From the NCBI GenBank assembly GCA_019247715.1, contig JAFBAO010000064.1, positions 1 to 64,000 of the forward strand: a DNA stretch of 64,000 bases, in the 5' to 3' direction. A model generated the notes under the pieces. That model saw only the letters and a program-made list of their open reading frames with translations. It had not been told where the DNA came from and made no database searches. How positions within the stretch are numbered: the stretch's first letter is position 1; every line of letters begins with the position of its first letter. Positions 35,531-44,490 of the stretch are shown here, in pieces. The position numbers and the translations under genes are program-made. Source of the stretch: Caulobacteraceae bacterium (GTDB lineage Bacteria > Pseudomonadota > Alphaproteobacteria > Caulobacterales > Caulobacteraceae).

Positions 35531-36247
35531 TCATTCGCCTGGGTCCGGCAGATTGGCGCCCACGCGCACCAGGGTCGGGCGGATGGGGGCGAAGTCGCGG
35601 CTGGCGACGTCGGCCATGTCGTCGCCGGTTCGGTACTTGCCGGAAACGACGTAGTCTTCGCCGTGTTTGTCGGCCAGCTTGTCGCTCCAGTCCTGGTAGG
35701 CGGTCAGCACAGGCTCGTCATTCACCGGGACGGAGGCCAGCAGATCGTTGAAGTTATCGGCGTGACTGCCCTGATAATACAGTGAAACCACCGGATCGGC
35801 GGCGTTGCCGCAAAGCCTCAGGCAATCGGCGCTGAAATGGCCGCCCAGTCCCTGCTGCAGGTCGCCGAAGCTGGGCGCCTCGGGGATCGGGTGATCGTAG
35901 CCTTGGGCGAAATATTGCCCGATCGGGAAACGGCAGCGCGCGCCGTAGTCGGCGAGGCCCAGATTGTCGATCTTGCCCTTGGTGGCGCCGATGATGACCG
36001 TGCAGCCGTCGACCTTGTAGAGGTTGTCCGCGCCCTCGGTCTTGAAGGCCGGCCCGGTGACGGTCTCGAGGTAGGCGAGGTTGGCCCCCAGCATGTCGGG
36101 GGTGAAGATCCGGGCGAGCCTGCCGCTTAGAGCCGCCGGCGCGCCGGCCCGCGACGTGGGCGGCTTGGCCGGCGCGGGCGCAGAGCCGCCGCCGTTTCTC
36201 GAACAGGCGGCCAGCAGCCCCAGAGCCAGCAAGACGGCGCGCGTCAT
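35531..36247 (-). CDS. Putative lipoprotein, unknown function
   Basis: A 238-residue protein with a lipoprotein signal (LLALGLLAAC, lipidated Cys at 15) followed by a proline/alanine linker. The mature part has several cysteines (VDGCTVII, YGARCRF, ADCLRLCGNAADP) and a conserved-looking C-terminal VSGKYRTGDDMADVASRDFAP. No family is recognised. ATG at 36247 follows GGAGA. It is probably anchored in the envelope and is transcribed with or after the upstream exported protein, 37 bp away. Confidence 0.7.
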   Translation of the reverse strand: MTRAVLLALGLLAACSRNGGGSAPAPAKPPTSRAGAPAALSGRLARIFTPDMLGANLAYLETVTGPAFKTEGADNLYKVDGCTVIIGATKGKIDNLGLADYGARCRFPIGQYFAQGYDHPIPEAPSFGDLQQGLGGHFSADCLRLCGNAADPVVSLYYQGSHADNFNDLLASVPVNDEPVLTAYQDWSDKLADKHGEDYVVSGKYRTGDDMADVASRDFAPIRPTLVRVGANLPDPGE

Positions 36248-36284
36248 GACCAGGGTCTCCCGGGCGGAAGTCCTAAACCCCGGC

Positions 36285-36830
36285 TCAGCTGGCGGGTGGA
36301 CAGCCCTTGAAGACGCCGGCCTTGGCCACCGTCAGGGTGGCGAGGTTCAGGGCCATGAGCGGGGTCATGGAGGCGGCGTTGCGGCCGGTGAAGAGGTCGA
36401 TGCGGCCTGCGTGGATCGCCGGGCCGACGTCGGAGGCGTACCAGTAGCCGTCGTGGAGCGTGCCGTCGGGCAGGGGCAGGCCTACGGTTTCCTTGATGAA
36501 GAGCACGGTGTGGCGGGGCAGCTTGATCCCGTCCACGGCCGCCGTGCGCATGGCCACCACCTTGCAGCCCAGGGAGTCCAGCGCCTTCATGCCGCGCTCG
36601 CCAGCGTGATAGAGCGTCGCCTTGAGCTGGATGTTGGCCTGAGTCGCCAGGGCCCCGGCGATCGTCGAGCCGATCAACTCGCCGATCGGATCGGTCTTGA
36701 CGGCGTCCTGAGCGTGGACGGCGGCAGGCGCAAAGATCAGCGTGAGGGCGGCAAGGCGCCCGAGAAGGCGAGGGCTCAATGAGCTGGTCTTTCCCGTGGA
36801 CCTTGGCTGTATTCGTATAGGCGTCGTCAT
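36285..36830 (-). CDS. Exported 3D-domain-like protein
   Basis: A 181-residue secreted or periplasmic protein. A basic N-terminus and hydrophobic stretch (LGRLAALTLIFAPAAVHAQ) form the signal peptide. The C-terminal part, GYWYASDVGPAIHAGRIDLFTG, resembles the 3D (Asp-Asp-Asp) domain of MltA-type murein enzymes, with two of the aspartates visible. No lytic catalytic domain is present, so peptidoglycan binding or cleavage is only suggested. ATG at 36830 is the best start. Confidence 0.6.
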   Translation of the reverse strand: MTTPIRIQPRSTGKTSSLSPRLLGRLAALTLIFAPAAVHAQDAVKTDPIGELIGSTIAGALATQANIQLKATLYHAGERGMKALDSLGCKVVAMRTAAVDGIKLPRHTVLFIKETVGLPLPDGTLHDGYWYASDVGPAIHAGRIDLFTGRNAASMTPLMALNLATLTVAKAGVFKGCPPAS

Positions 36831-36970
36831 GATGAGGCAACCCTGCAAAGCTTGTGCCCGGGGGTTCACGATTGGCGGCGCGAAGCGATCTGCCCCCGTG
36901 TCACACCCGTGAGACCTGTCATTTCGTCGCAGGCCGGGGGCATAAGCTCTTAGAACGATGGAGAAATTTT

Positions 36971-37978
36971 ATGAGGGGTTGGCTCGTCTCCGCCCTGGGC
37001 CTTGTGATCGCGGCCCACGCCGCAGGCGCCTACGCCTGGGGCGCCAGCGGCCACCGGATGATCGGGGAAGCGGCAATCGAGAGCCTCCCGGACGAGATCC
37101 CCGCCTTCCTGCGCACGCCTGCCGCGGCGGCCGAGGTTGGGGAGCTGTCGCGTGAGCCGGACCGTTCCCGCGGCGCCGGGAAGGCCCACGACGCCGACCG
37201 TGATCCGGGTCACTTCGTCGATGCGGGCGACGACGGCCGGATCGGCGGGGCGGTTTCGCTCTCGAACCTGCCGCCCACACGGGAGGCCTATGAGACGGCG
37301 CTTCGGGCTTCGGGCGGAACCAGTTGGAAGCTCGGCTATTTGCCCTACTCGATCGTGGAGGACTGGCAGCAGTTGGCCGAGGATTTCGCCTATTGGCGCG
37401 CCGACGCGGCGGCCGCCCGCCACGCGGCCGACCCCGCCCGCAAGGCCTGGCTGGAGGCCGACCGCGCCCGCCGCGAAGGCCTCATTCTGGCCGACCTCGG
37501 CGCGCTCTCCCATTTCGTGGGAGACGGGAGCATGCCGCTGCACGCGTCAGTGCATTTCAACGGCTGGGGCGATTTCCCGAATCCCCAGGGCTACACCCAG
37601 GACAGGGTGCACACCCCCTTCGAGGGGGCGTTCGTGCGCCAGTTCGTCGCGCTCGCCGACGTGCGGACGCGGATGCGGCCCTTCCGCGACTGCGGCTGCC
37701 CGATGGAGGCGCGCGTGGGCGCTTACCTGGCCGACGACCTGGCGTCGGTGATCCCGTTCTACGAGCTGCAGAAGGCGGGGGGGCTCGCCGGCCGCGATCC
37801 CAAGGGGCGGGACTTCGCCGCGGCGCAGCTGGCCGCCGGCGCTTCGGAACTGCGCGACGAAACCGTCCTCGCCTGGCGCGCGAGCGAGGCCATGACGGTG
37901 GGGTGGCCGGCCGTCGAGGTCAGGGCGATCGAGGCGGGCGGGATCGACCCCTACGACAGCCTGGCCGGGCAAGACTGA
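36971..37978 (+). CDS. S1/P1-family nuclease
   Basis: A 335-residue exported zinc nuclease that cuts single-stranded nucleic acids. The signal peptide ends at AGAYA and is followed by WGASGHRMIGEAA, the N-terminal Trp/His zinc ligands after cleavage. Further ligands are in DRDPGHFVDAGDD, LSHFVGDGSMPLHASVHFNG and the Asp/His of the tri-zinc site. The length fits bacterial members. GGAGAAATTTT lies before ATG at 36971. It would release phosphate and nucleosides from extracellular nucleic acid. Its stop overlaps the Nudix start (TGATG). Confidence 0.92.
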   Translation: MRGWLVSALGLVIAAHAAGAYAWGASGHRMIGEAAIESLPDEIPAFLRTPAAAAEVGELSREPDRSRGAGKAHDADRDPGHFVDAGDDGRIGGAVSLSNLPPTREAYETALRASGGTSWKLGYLPYSIVEDWQQLAEDFAYWRADAAAARHAADPARKAWLEADRARREGLILADLGALSHFVGDGSMPLHASVHFNGWGDFPNPQGYTQDRVHTPFEGAFVRQFVALADVRTRMRPFRDCGCPMEARVGAYLADDLASVIPFYELQKAGGLAGRDPKGRDFAAAQLAAGASELRDETVLAWRASEAMTVGWPAVEVRAIEAGGIDPYDSLAGQD

Positions 37979-38430
37979 TGCGCGTTCCCCAATTCGGCGA
38001 GCCGCAGCCCGGGCGTCTCTACCGGCCGCGCCCGGCCGTCTTCGGCGTTCTGGAGCGGGACGGCACGATCGCGGTCGTGAGGGTGAGCAAGCCCGGGCAC
38101 GCGCCCTGGATCGACCTGCCGGGCGGGGCGCTCGATCCGGGGGAGGACGGGCCGCAGGCCCTGATTCGCGAGTTCGGGGAGGAAACCGGCCTTCAGGTCC
38201 GCGCCGGCGCCCTCGTTTGCCGTGCGGACCAACTCTTCCTCAACACCGACGGCGAGGCGTTCGACAATCAGGCTGCCTTTTTCGAGACTATCTTGATAGG
38301 CAAAGCGCCTCATCTGAAGATCGAGGAAGATCACGTGCTGACATGGGTGAAAACAGTTGCGGCGCTTTGCAACCTTCGGCACGAGTCCCATGCATGGGCT
38401 GTGGCGGCGTGGCTACGTAAACGTGCATGA
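37978..38430 (+). CDS. Nudix hydrolase
   Basis: A 150-residue Nudix-fold hydrolase for nucleoside-diphosphate-linked substrates. The Nudix box GGALDPGEDGPQALIREFGEETG has every required residue of GX5EX7REUXEEXGU. The flanking sequence WIDLPGGAL is the usual lead-in. The exact substrate is unknown. It is translationally coupled to the S1/P1 nuclease gene (one-base overlap), which is an unusual pairing because one product is exported and the other cytoplasmic. Confidence 0.88.
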   Translation: MRVPQFGEPQPGRLYRPRPAVFGVLERDGTIAVVRVSKPGHAPWIDLPGGALDPGEDGPQALIREFGEETGLQVRAGALVCRADQLFLNTDGEAFDNQAAFFETILIGKAPHLKIEEDHVLTWVKTVAALCNLRHESHAWAVAAWLRKRA

Positions 38431-38556
38431 GACCTTCGCCGTCGGCCCCGCGAGCTTTTGTCTGAGCCGCTCGGGTTGACGGCGCCACCCAAGCCTTTCA
38501 AATTTCGCAAGACTCGCGCCCGAGGGAGTAGGCTTCGGGCTTGCGGGGGGGAGCGC

Positions 38557-39450
38557 ATGGAAGACACGGCCGTTTTTCTTCAGAGCATCGAAGTCCTGCG
38601 CTTGCATGTAGACCGCCGCCTGGGCGAGCTCATTCCGCCGGCCGAGAGCGAGCCCGGACGGTTGGGGGAGGCGGCCCACTATGCGCTGCTCGCGCCCGGC
38701 AAACGCTTCAGACCGCTCCTTACCCTGCTGGCCGCGGAGGCCTTCGGCGCGCCGATCGGGCAGGCGCTGGACGTCGCCTGCGCCATGGAGATGGTCCACG
38801 CCGCTTCCCTGGTCCTCGACGACCTGCCCTCGATGGACGATGCGCGGCTGCGGCGGGGCCGGCCCACCACCCATCGGGTCTACGGCGAGGCCGAGGCGAT
38901 CCTGGCCTCGGTCGGCCTGCTCACCCGCGCCTTCGGGGTCATCGCCGCGGCCGAGGGCCTGAGCGCCGCCGACCGGAGCGCGCTGGTCGTCGGCCTCGCC
39001 GAGGCGGTCGGCTTCCATGGTCTGGTGACCGGCCAGGCCCTCGACCTCGCCGAGCGCAAGCGGCCCCGGACCGCCGCCGAGCTCGACGCCCTCAATCACC
39101 GCAAGACGGGCGTGCTGATGATGGCCGCCGCCGAGGCCGGGGCGCGAATCGGGGGCGCCTCGCCTAAGGCGCGCCGGGAGCTGGGCGAATTCGCCCGCCG
39201 CATCGGCCTGGCCTTCCAGATCCGCGACGACCTGATCGACGTGGAGGACTGCGGCGAGCACGTGGGCAAGGACGTGGGCAAGGATGCGGGCATGACCACC
39301 CTCGTCTCGGCGCTAGGGCCCCGCGCGGCCGCCGCCGCCATGGAAGCGCATCTGGCGGCCGCAGAGGCGGCGCTGCGGCGGGCCGGCTGCGAGGGACGCA
39401 TTGGACGGTTCGCCCGCGACCTCTTTTCGGGGCGCAAGGCGGCGGCGTGA
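38557..39450 (+). CDS. crtE: Geranylgeranyl diphosphate synthase
   Basis: A 297-residue all-trans polyprenyl diphosphate synthase that makes C20 geranylgeranyl diphosphate for carotenoids. GKRFRP is at residues 48-53, the first aspartate-rich motif DDLPSMDD at 88-95, and the second is FQIRDDLIDVED. The genomic setting with crtB, crtI, crtY and crtZ identifies it as CrtE and not FPP synthase. GGGGGGAG precedes ATG at 38557. It overlaps the ABC ATPase gene by four bases (GTGA), so the exporter and carotenoid precursor genes are translationally coupled. Confidence 0.9.
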   Translation: MEDTAVFLQSIEVLRLHVDRRLGELIPPAESEPGRLGEAAHYALLAPGKRFRPLLTLLAAEAFGAPIGQALDVACAMEMVHAASLVLDDLPSMDDARLRRGRPTTHRVYGEAEAILASVGLLTRAFGVIAAAEGLSAADRSALVVGLAEAVGFHGLVTGQALDLAERKRPRTAAELDALNHRKTGVLMMAAAEAGARIGGASPKARRELGEFARRIGLAFQIRDDLIDVEDCGEHVGKDVGKDAGMTTLVSALGPRAAAAAMEAHLAAAEAALRRAGCEGRIGRFARDLFSGRKAAA

Positions 39451-40397
39451 GCCCGCCGGGGCCGGACCCGATCCTCACCGTCAGGAACGTGCGCCACGCC
39501 TACGGCGAGCGGACGGTGCTGCGGGGCGTCGACCTCACGGTCCGGCGCGGAGAGATCTACGCGCTCCTCGGTCCCAACGGGGCTGGCAAGACCACGCTCA
39601 TCCGCGCCGCCTGCGGCCGCCTGAAGCCGGACGAGGGCGAGGTGCGGCTGGCCGGCCGCGACCCGTTCGCCGATCCCGCCGCCCGGGCGCTGCTCGGGCT
39701 CGTGCCCCAGACCATCGCCCTCTATGGCCACCTCACCGTGGCGGAGAACCTCGAGGTGTTCGGCCGGCTCTCCGGCGTGAAGGGCGCGTCCTTGAGGGAC
39801 GCCTCGGCGCACGCCATGGCGGTGACCGAGGTGGCCGAGCGGGCGCACAGCCAGGTGCGTCAGCTATCGGGGGGGCTGCAGCGGCGGGTGAACATCGCGG
39901 CGGCCATCCTTCACCATCCGAGCCTGCTGGTTCTCGACGAGCCCACGGTGGGCGTCGATCCGCCCGCCCAGCAAGCGATCGCCCAGGTCCTGCGGGCCCT
40001 GCGTTCGGAGGGGGTCGCCATCGTCATGATCACCCACGATCTCGACCAGGCCGGCGAGCTCGCCGACCGCGCGGGGTTTCTGCGCGAGGGCCTGATGGCG
40101 CTGGAGGGCGAGCCGCAGCGCCTTGTCGTCCAGGCGTTCGATGATCAGCTGGAGGTGCGCGTGGAGTTGGAGCGCGAGCCCGACGCCTGCGGCGCCCGGC
40201 GCCTGGCCGCCGAGGGTCTCTCCCGGGACCGCGATTCTCGCGTCTGGACCTGCTTCGCCAAGGACGGCTACGCCCTGGCCGCGCAGCTCGACCGGCGGCT
40301 GCGGGAGGCCGGCCTCGGCGCCCGCGAGGTCCGCGTGCGGAGGCCCTCGCTCGAGAACCTGTTCGCGCTCGTCAACAAGTCGAAGCCCGTCGCATGA
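39447..40397 (+). CDS. ABC transporter ATP-binding protein
   Basis: A 316-residue nucleotide-binding subunit of an ABC-2-type exporter. The Walker A GPNGAGKTT is at residues 42-50, the Q-loop is in GLVPQT, the signature is LSGGLQRRVNIA, Walker B is LLVLDEPTVGVDP, and the switch His is in MITHDLDQA. A C-terminal extension of about 90 residues resembles the regulatory tail of DrrA/NatA-type subunits. The GTG start overlaps the crtE stop, and its stop overlaps the permease start. The position inside the carotenoid operon suggests a link to pigment, lipid or envelope transport, but the cargo is unknown. Confidence 0.92.
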   Translation: MSPPGPDPILTVRNVRHAYGERTVLRGVDLTVRRGEIYALLGPNGAGKTTLIRAACGRLKPDEGEVRLAGRDPFADPAARALLGLVPQTIALYGHLTVAENLEVFGRLSGVKGASLRDASAHAMAVTEVAERAHSQVRQLSGGLQRRVNIAAAILHHPSLLVLDEPTVGVDPPAQQAIAQVLRALRSEGVAIVMITHDLDQAGELADRAGFLREGLMALEGEPQRLVVQAFDDQLEVRVELEREPDACGARRLAAEGLSRDRDSRVWTCFAKDGYALAAQLDRRLREAGLGAREVRVRRPSLENLFALVNKSKPVA

Positions 40398-41590
40398 ATC
40401 TCGCGATGTTCAAGGTGATGGCGCTGGATCTTTGGCGCGATCGCGCGGCCCTGATCATGGCCTTCCTACTGCCGCCCCTGGTGTTCGTCATTTTTGCGGG
40501 CGTGTTCACCGGCGCGACCGCCATCGACGTGAAGCTGAAGGTGGCGGTGGCCGACCTCGCCCACACTCCCAATTCGGGGCGGCTGGTGGCGGCGCTGCTG
40601 GCCGACAAGGACCTCAGGGCCCAGGCGGTGAAGCCCCCCGCCTTGGCGGCGGTGGGGGCGATGGTGCGCTCGGGCGAGGCGGACGCGGGCGTCGTCGTCC
40701 GGGGTGACCCGGCCGGCCCGGGCTCTCCCCTGCTGATCCTGGCCGATCCCAGCCGGGCGGTGGCCGAGCCCCTGACCGAGGCCAGGATCCAGGACGTGCT
40801 CTCCCGGGTGCTGCCGGACATCCTGCTGGCGCGCACCATCGGCGATGTCGCCAAGGCCACGGGGCCCCTCAGCGCCGAGCAGCGGCAGAATGTCGCCATG
40901 GCCGAGCGCGAGCTGGTGGAAGATCCCGGCGTGGCCGCTCAGTCGGAACCGTTGTTCGCGTCCCTCGAGGTGACGGGCGCCCGTCGGGGCGGCGGCACGA
41001 CCGCCTACTACGCCGGGGCGGTGACCATCCTCTTCGCGCTTTTCACGGCCATGCACGGTGCGCTGACCCTGATCGAGGAGCGCCGCTCGGGAATCGCCGA
41101 CCGGATTCTGGCGGGCCAGGCCGGGCTATGGCCGGTGGTGACCGGCAAGCTGCTCTTCCTCATCGCCCAGGCGGCGGTCCAGGCGGCGGCGATCTTCGCC
41201 ACCGCCCAGCTCGTCTACGACGTGCCGGTGGTCCAGCACCTCGCGCTGTGGCTGGCCACCACCTTCGCGCTCGGCCTTTGCGCAGGCGGTTTGGCGCTGG
41301 CCATGGTGTCGGTGTGCCGGACCCGCGAGCAGGCTCAGATGCTCTCCACCTTCGTGATCCTGATCCTGGCGGCGATCGGGGGGAGCATGGTGCCGAGGTT
41401 CCTGATGCCGCCGTGGCTGCAGACCGTCGGATGGCTCACGCCGCATGCGTGGGTGATCGACGCCTACCAGGGGCTGTTGTGGCGCGACGAGGGGCCCGAA
41501 ACCCTCTATAGATCCTGGCTGGTCATGACGGCGATCGGGCTTTTCGGCTTCCTGTTCGCCCAGGCGGTCGTGCGCCGCGTCCGCATTTAG
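40394..41590 (+). CDS. ABC-2-type transporter permease
   Basis: A 398-residue membrane subunit pairing with the upstream ATPase (ATGA overlap). One membrane span near residues 16-38 (AFLLPPLVFVIFAGVF) is followed by a large extracytoplasmic domain to about residue 210. Five or so spans in the C-terminal half follow, including AVTILFALFTAMHGALTL and LSTFVILILAAIGGSMVP. This layout matches the YhiN/NatB-like ABC-2 exporters with a big periplasmic loop. Nine bases separate it from crtZ. Confidence 0.9.
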   Translation: MNLAMFKVMALDLWRDRAALIMAFLLPPLVFVIFAGVFTGATAIDVKLKVAVADLAHTPNSGRLVAALLADKDLRAQAVKPPALAAVGAMVRSGEADAGVVVRGDPAGPGSPLLILADPSRAVAEPLTEARIQDVLSRVLPDILLARTIGDVAKATGPLSAEQRQNVAMAERELVEDPGVAAQSEPLFASLEVTGARRGGGTTAYYAGAVTILFALFTAMHGALTLIEERRSGIADRILAGQAGLWPVVTGKLLFLIAQAAVQAAAIFATAQLVYDVPVVQHLALWLATTFALGLCAGGLALAMVSVCRTREQAQMLSTFVILILAAIGGSMVPRFLMPPWLQTVGWLTPHAWVIDAYQGLLWRDEGPETLYRSWLVMTAIGLFGFLFAQAVVRRVRI

Positions 41591-41599
41591 GTCTGCAGG

Positions 41600-42100
41600 A
41601 TGGTCCCGCTCGCTCTCGACATCGTCCTCTTCGGGGCGGCCTTCGCCTTCATGGAAGGCTTCGCCTGGTTCACCCACAAGTACGTGATGCACGGCTTCAT
41701 GTGGGTCTGGCACCGTTCGCACCACGAGCCGCGGCGCGGCGCTTTCGAGCTCAACGACCTCTTCGCCGTGGTGTTCGCGGCCCCGGCGATCGCGGCCATC
41801 TACGCCGGCGCCCACGGGACGCCGCTGCTGCTGCCGGTAGGGGTGGGGATCACCGCCTACGGGGTGGTCTACTTCATGTTCCACGACGGGCTCGTGCATC
41901 GCCGGTACCGAACGCCGCTCGATGCGAAGTCGCCGTTCTGGAAGCGGCTGATCCAGGCCCACCGGATCCACCACGCGGTGTCGACGCGCGCCGGCTGCGT
42001 CTCGTTCGGCTTCCTGGCCGCTCCGCCGGCGCGCCAGCTGAAAGCCGAGCTCGCGGCCATGCAGCGGGCTGGCGCGCCGGACCTAAATCCTGGTCCATAG
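41600..42100 (+). CDS. crtZ: Beta-carotene 3-hydroxylase
   Basis: A 166-residue membrane di-iron hydroxylase that converts beta-carotene to zeaxanthin through cryptoxanthin. The histidine clusters of the CrtZ family are all seen: FTHKYVMHG (26-31), HRSHHEP (38-42), FMFHDGLVHRRY (about 94-104) and HRIHHAV (about 121-125). Four membrane spans separate them. Its 3' end overlaps that of the convergent crtB by 18 bp. No crtW ketolase lies in the window, so zeaxanthin is the predicted product of this locus. Confidence 0.94.
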   Translation: MVPLALDIVLFGAAFAFMEGFAWFTHKYVMHGFMWVWHRSHHEPRRGAFELNDLFAVVFAAPAIAAIYAGAHGTPLLLPVGVGITAYGVVYFMFHDGLVHRRYRTPLDAKSPFWKRLIQAHRIHHAVSTRAGCVSFGFLAAPPARQLKAELAAMQRAGAPDLNPGP

Positions 42101-43009
42101 CGGCGGCCGCTCGGTCTCGCGCCGGCCGCGGCTGGCGAGCGCGGTGGCCCCGCCCTGGAGCGCCAGCCAGACCTTGGCGCGGCCGCTCACCGAGACGCGC
42201 CGGTCCCAGGCCGCGGGGCCGCGCCGGAGCACCTCCACGCCGATCTGCCGGTAGACACCCCGGGCCGCGGCGATCGCCCAGGCCGAGCGCAGGGGAAGGC
42301 GCGCGAGGCCGGAGACGGCCGAGGCGTAATAGGGCTCAGCCGCGGCCAACAGGCGCTCGGCGACCGTGAACAAAGCCGGCCGCCGTTCCGGCGCGCCCAC
42401 CTCGGCCTCCGGAATCCCCGCCTCGGCGAGCCACTCCGCCGGCAGATAGACCCGCCCGTTGGCGGCGTCCTCGGCCACGTCCCGGGCGATGTTGGTGAGC
42501 TGGAAGGCGAGGCCGAGGTCCTGGGCCCGGCGCAGGGTAGGCGCGTCGTCCGGGGCCACGCCCATCACCAGGGCCATCATCACGCCTACCACCCCGGCCA
42601 CTCCCCAGCAGTACTCGAGGGTGTCCCCGAGGGTGTGGTAGCGGCGTGCGGTGACGTCCATGGCGAACCCCTCGAGCAGCTCGAGCGCGCACCACTCGGG
42701 AATCCGCCGCCGCTCGGCGACGCGCTGGAAGGCGGCGAAGCTGGGGTCCTTTGCGGGGACGCCGGCGAAGAGGGAGCGCGTCGCCGCCCGCAGCGCCTCC
42801 AGCCGCTCCCGGGCCGCCTCGGGGTCCGGCGCCGCCATGCCGTGGCCGAGCTGCTGGCCGTCGATCACGTCGTCGCAATGCCGGCACCAGGCGTAGAGCA
42901 TCTCGGCGTCGGTCCGGGTCTCGGCGTCGAAAAGGGCGGCGGCGGCGGCGAAGCTCTTAGAGCCCTTGCGGATCGTCTCGCGGCTGGCCTTCTGAAGGTC
43001 GAGGCTCAC
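42083..43009 (-). CDS. crtB: Phytoene synthase
   Basis: A 308-residue squalene/phytoene synthase that condenses two geranylgeranyl diphosphates into phytoene. The two aspartate-rich metal sites are CRHCDDVID (residues 46-50) and NIARDVAEDAANGRVYLP. The C-terminal half has YRQIGVEVLRRG and AWDRRVSVS, which are typical of CrtB. The GTG start at 43009 overlaps the crtI stop (GTGA), showing tight coupling. It is the last gene of the crtY-crtI-crtB operon. Confidence 0.94.
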   Translation of the reverse strand: MSLDLQKASRETIRKGSKSFAAAAALFDAETRTDAEMLYAWCRHCDDVIDGQQLGHGMAAPDPEAARERLEALRAATRSLFAGVPAKDPSFAAFQRVAERRRIPEWCALELLEGFAMDVTARRYHTLGDTLEYCWGVAGVVGVMMALVMGVAPDDAPTLRRAQDLGLAFQLTNIARDVAEDAANGRVYLPAEWLAEAGIPEAEVGAPERRPALFTVAERLLAAAEPYYASAVSGLARLPLRSAWAIAAARGVYRQIGVEVLRRGPAAWDRRVSVSGRAKVWLALQGGATALASRGRRETERPPLWTRI

Positions 43010-44490
43010 GACGCCAGATCCTTCAGCATCAGACCGGCGGTCGCCTTGGCCGATCCGACTACGCCGGGCACCCCGGCCCCCGGATGGGTTCCGGCGCCGA
43101 CGAAATAGAGATTGCCGATCACATCGTCGCGGTTGTGGGTGCGGAACCAGGCGCTCTGGGTCAGCACCGGCTCGAGGGAGAAAGCCGAGCCCTGCCAAGC
43201 GTTCAGCTGGCGCTCGAAGTCCTTGGGGGTGAAGATTCGGCTGGTGACGAGGTTGGCCCTGAGGCCCGGGATGTAGCGGGCGTCCAGGTAGTCCAGGATC
43301 CGGTCACGGTAGCGGGGGCCTTCGGCGTCCCAATCGATGTCGGCGACGCCCAGATGGGGGACGGGCGAGAGGGCGTAATAGGCCGAGCAACCGGGCGGGG
43401 CGACGGTGGGGTCGTCGACGCTGGGCGCGTGGAGATAGAGGGAGAAATCCTCAGCCAAGGCGCCGCCGCGATAGATCTCGTCGATCAGGCCCCGATAGCG
43501 CGGCCCGAAGCAGATGGTGTGGTGCGCTAGCTGCGGGTGCTCGCGGCGAAGGCCGAAATAGACCAGGAAGAGCGAGGGGCTGAACCGCCGGCGCTTCAGG
43601 CGGCGCGCGACCCGCCGCCCGCGCGGATGGCCCTCGAGCAAAGCGCCGTAGGTGTGGACGATATCCGCGTTGGAGGCGACCGCGTCGAAGGCCTCGAAGG
43701 CGCCATCGGCATGGACGACGCCAGTTACGCGCTCGCCCTCGGCGACGATCCGCCGGACGGGATCGGCAAGCCGCAGCCGCCCGCCCAGGTCCTGGAACAG
43801 CTGCGCCAGGGCCCGCACCAGGGCGTGGGTGCCGCCCCTCGGAAACCAGACGCCGCCGTCGCGCTCCAGCGCGTGGATCAGGGCGTAGATCGAGGAGGCG
43901 GCGAAGGGGCTGCCCCCCACCAGCAGCGTATGGAACGAGAGTGCCTGGCGCAGGTGGTCCTCGCGCACGCAAGCGGCCACCTTGTCGTAGACGCTGCGCC
44001 AGGCCTGGAGCCTGATCAGCTCCGGGCCGGCGGCCAGCATGTCGGTCAGCTTCTGGAACGGGACGTGGCCGAGCCGCCGGTAGCCCTCGGCGTAGACCGC
44101 CTCGGAGAACGTCAGGAAGCGGCGATAACCCTCGACGTCGGCGGGGTTCAAGGCGGCGATCTGTCGGTCGAGCTCGGCCTGGTCGTTGACGTAGTCGAAG
44201 CTGACGCCGTCCTCCCACAGCAGCCGGTAGAAGGGGCTCACCGGCGCCAGGGTGGCGTAGTCGGCGAGCCGCCGGCCGCTGAGCGCGAAGAGCTCCTCGA
44301 GGCAGGCCGGGTCGGTGATAACGGTGGGCCCGGCGTCGAAGGTGAAGCCCTGGTCTTCCCAGACGTAGGCCCGTCCGCCGGGCTTGTCGCGGGCCTCGAG
44401 GATCGTCGTCTCGATTCCGGCGCTCTGCAGCCGGATCCCGAGCGCCAGGCCGCCGAAGCCTGCGCCGATGACGGCGGCGCGGCGGCTCAC
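43006..44490 (-). CDS. crtI: Phytoene desaturase
   Basis: A 494-residue FAD enzyme that introduces four double bonds to turn phytoene into lycopene. The N-terminal Rossmann motif AAVIGAGFGGLALGIRLQSAG is followed by GGRAYVWEDQGFTFDAGPTVI, the CrtI signature. The C-terminus FVGAGTHPGAGVPGVVGSAK is the bacterial phytoene dehydrogenase signature. The GTG start at 44490 overlaps the crtY stop, so a longer 509-residue frame inside crtY is rejected. Confidence 0.95.
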   Translation of the reverse strand: MSRRAAVIGAGFGGLALGIRLQSAGIETTILEARDKPGGRAYVWEDQGFTFDAGPTVITDPACLEELFALSGRRLADYATLAPVSPFYRLLWEDGVSFDYVNDQAELDRQIAALNPADVEGYRRFLTFSEAVYAEGYRRLGHVPFQKLTDMLAAGPELIRLQAWRSVYDKVAACVREDHLRQALSFHTLLVGGSPFAASSIYALIHALERDGGVWFPRGGTHALVRALAQLFQDLGGRLRLADPVRRIVAEGERVTGVVHADGAFEAFDAVASNADIVHTYGALLEGHPRGRRVARRLKRRRFSPSLFLVYFGLRREHPQLAHHTICFGPRYRGLIDEIYRGGALAEDFSLYLHAPSVDDPTVAPPGCSAYYALSPVPHLGVADIDWDAEGPRYRDRILDYLDARYIPGLRANLVTSRIFTPKDFERQLNAWQGSAFSLEPVLTQSAWFRTHNRDDVIGNLYFVGAGTHPGAGVPGVVGSAKATAGLMLKDLAS

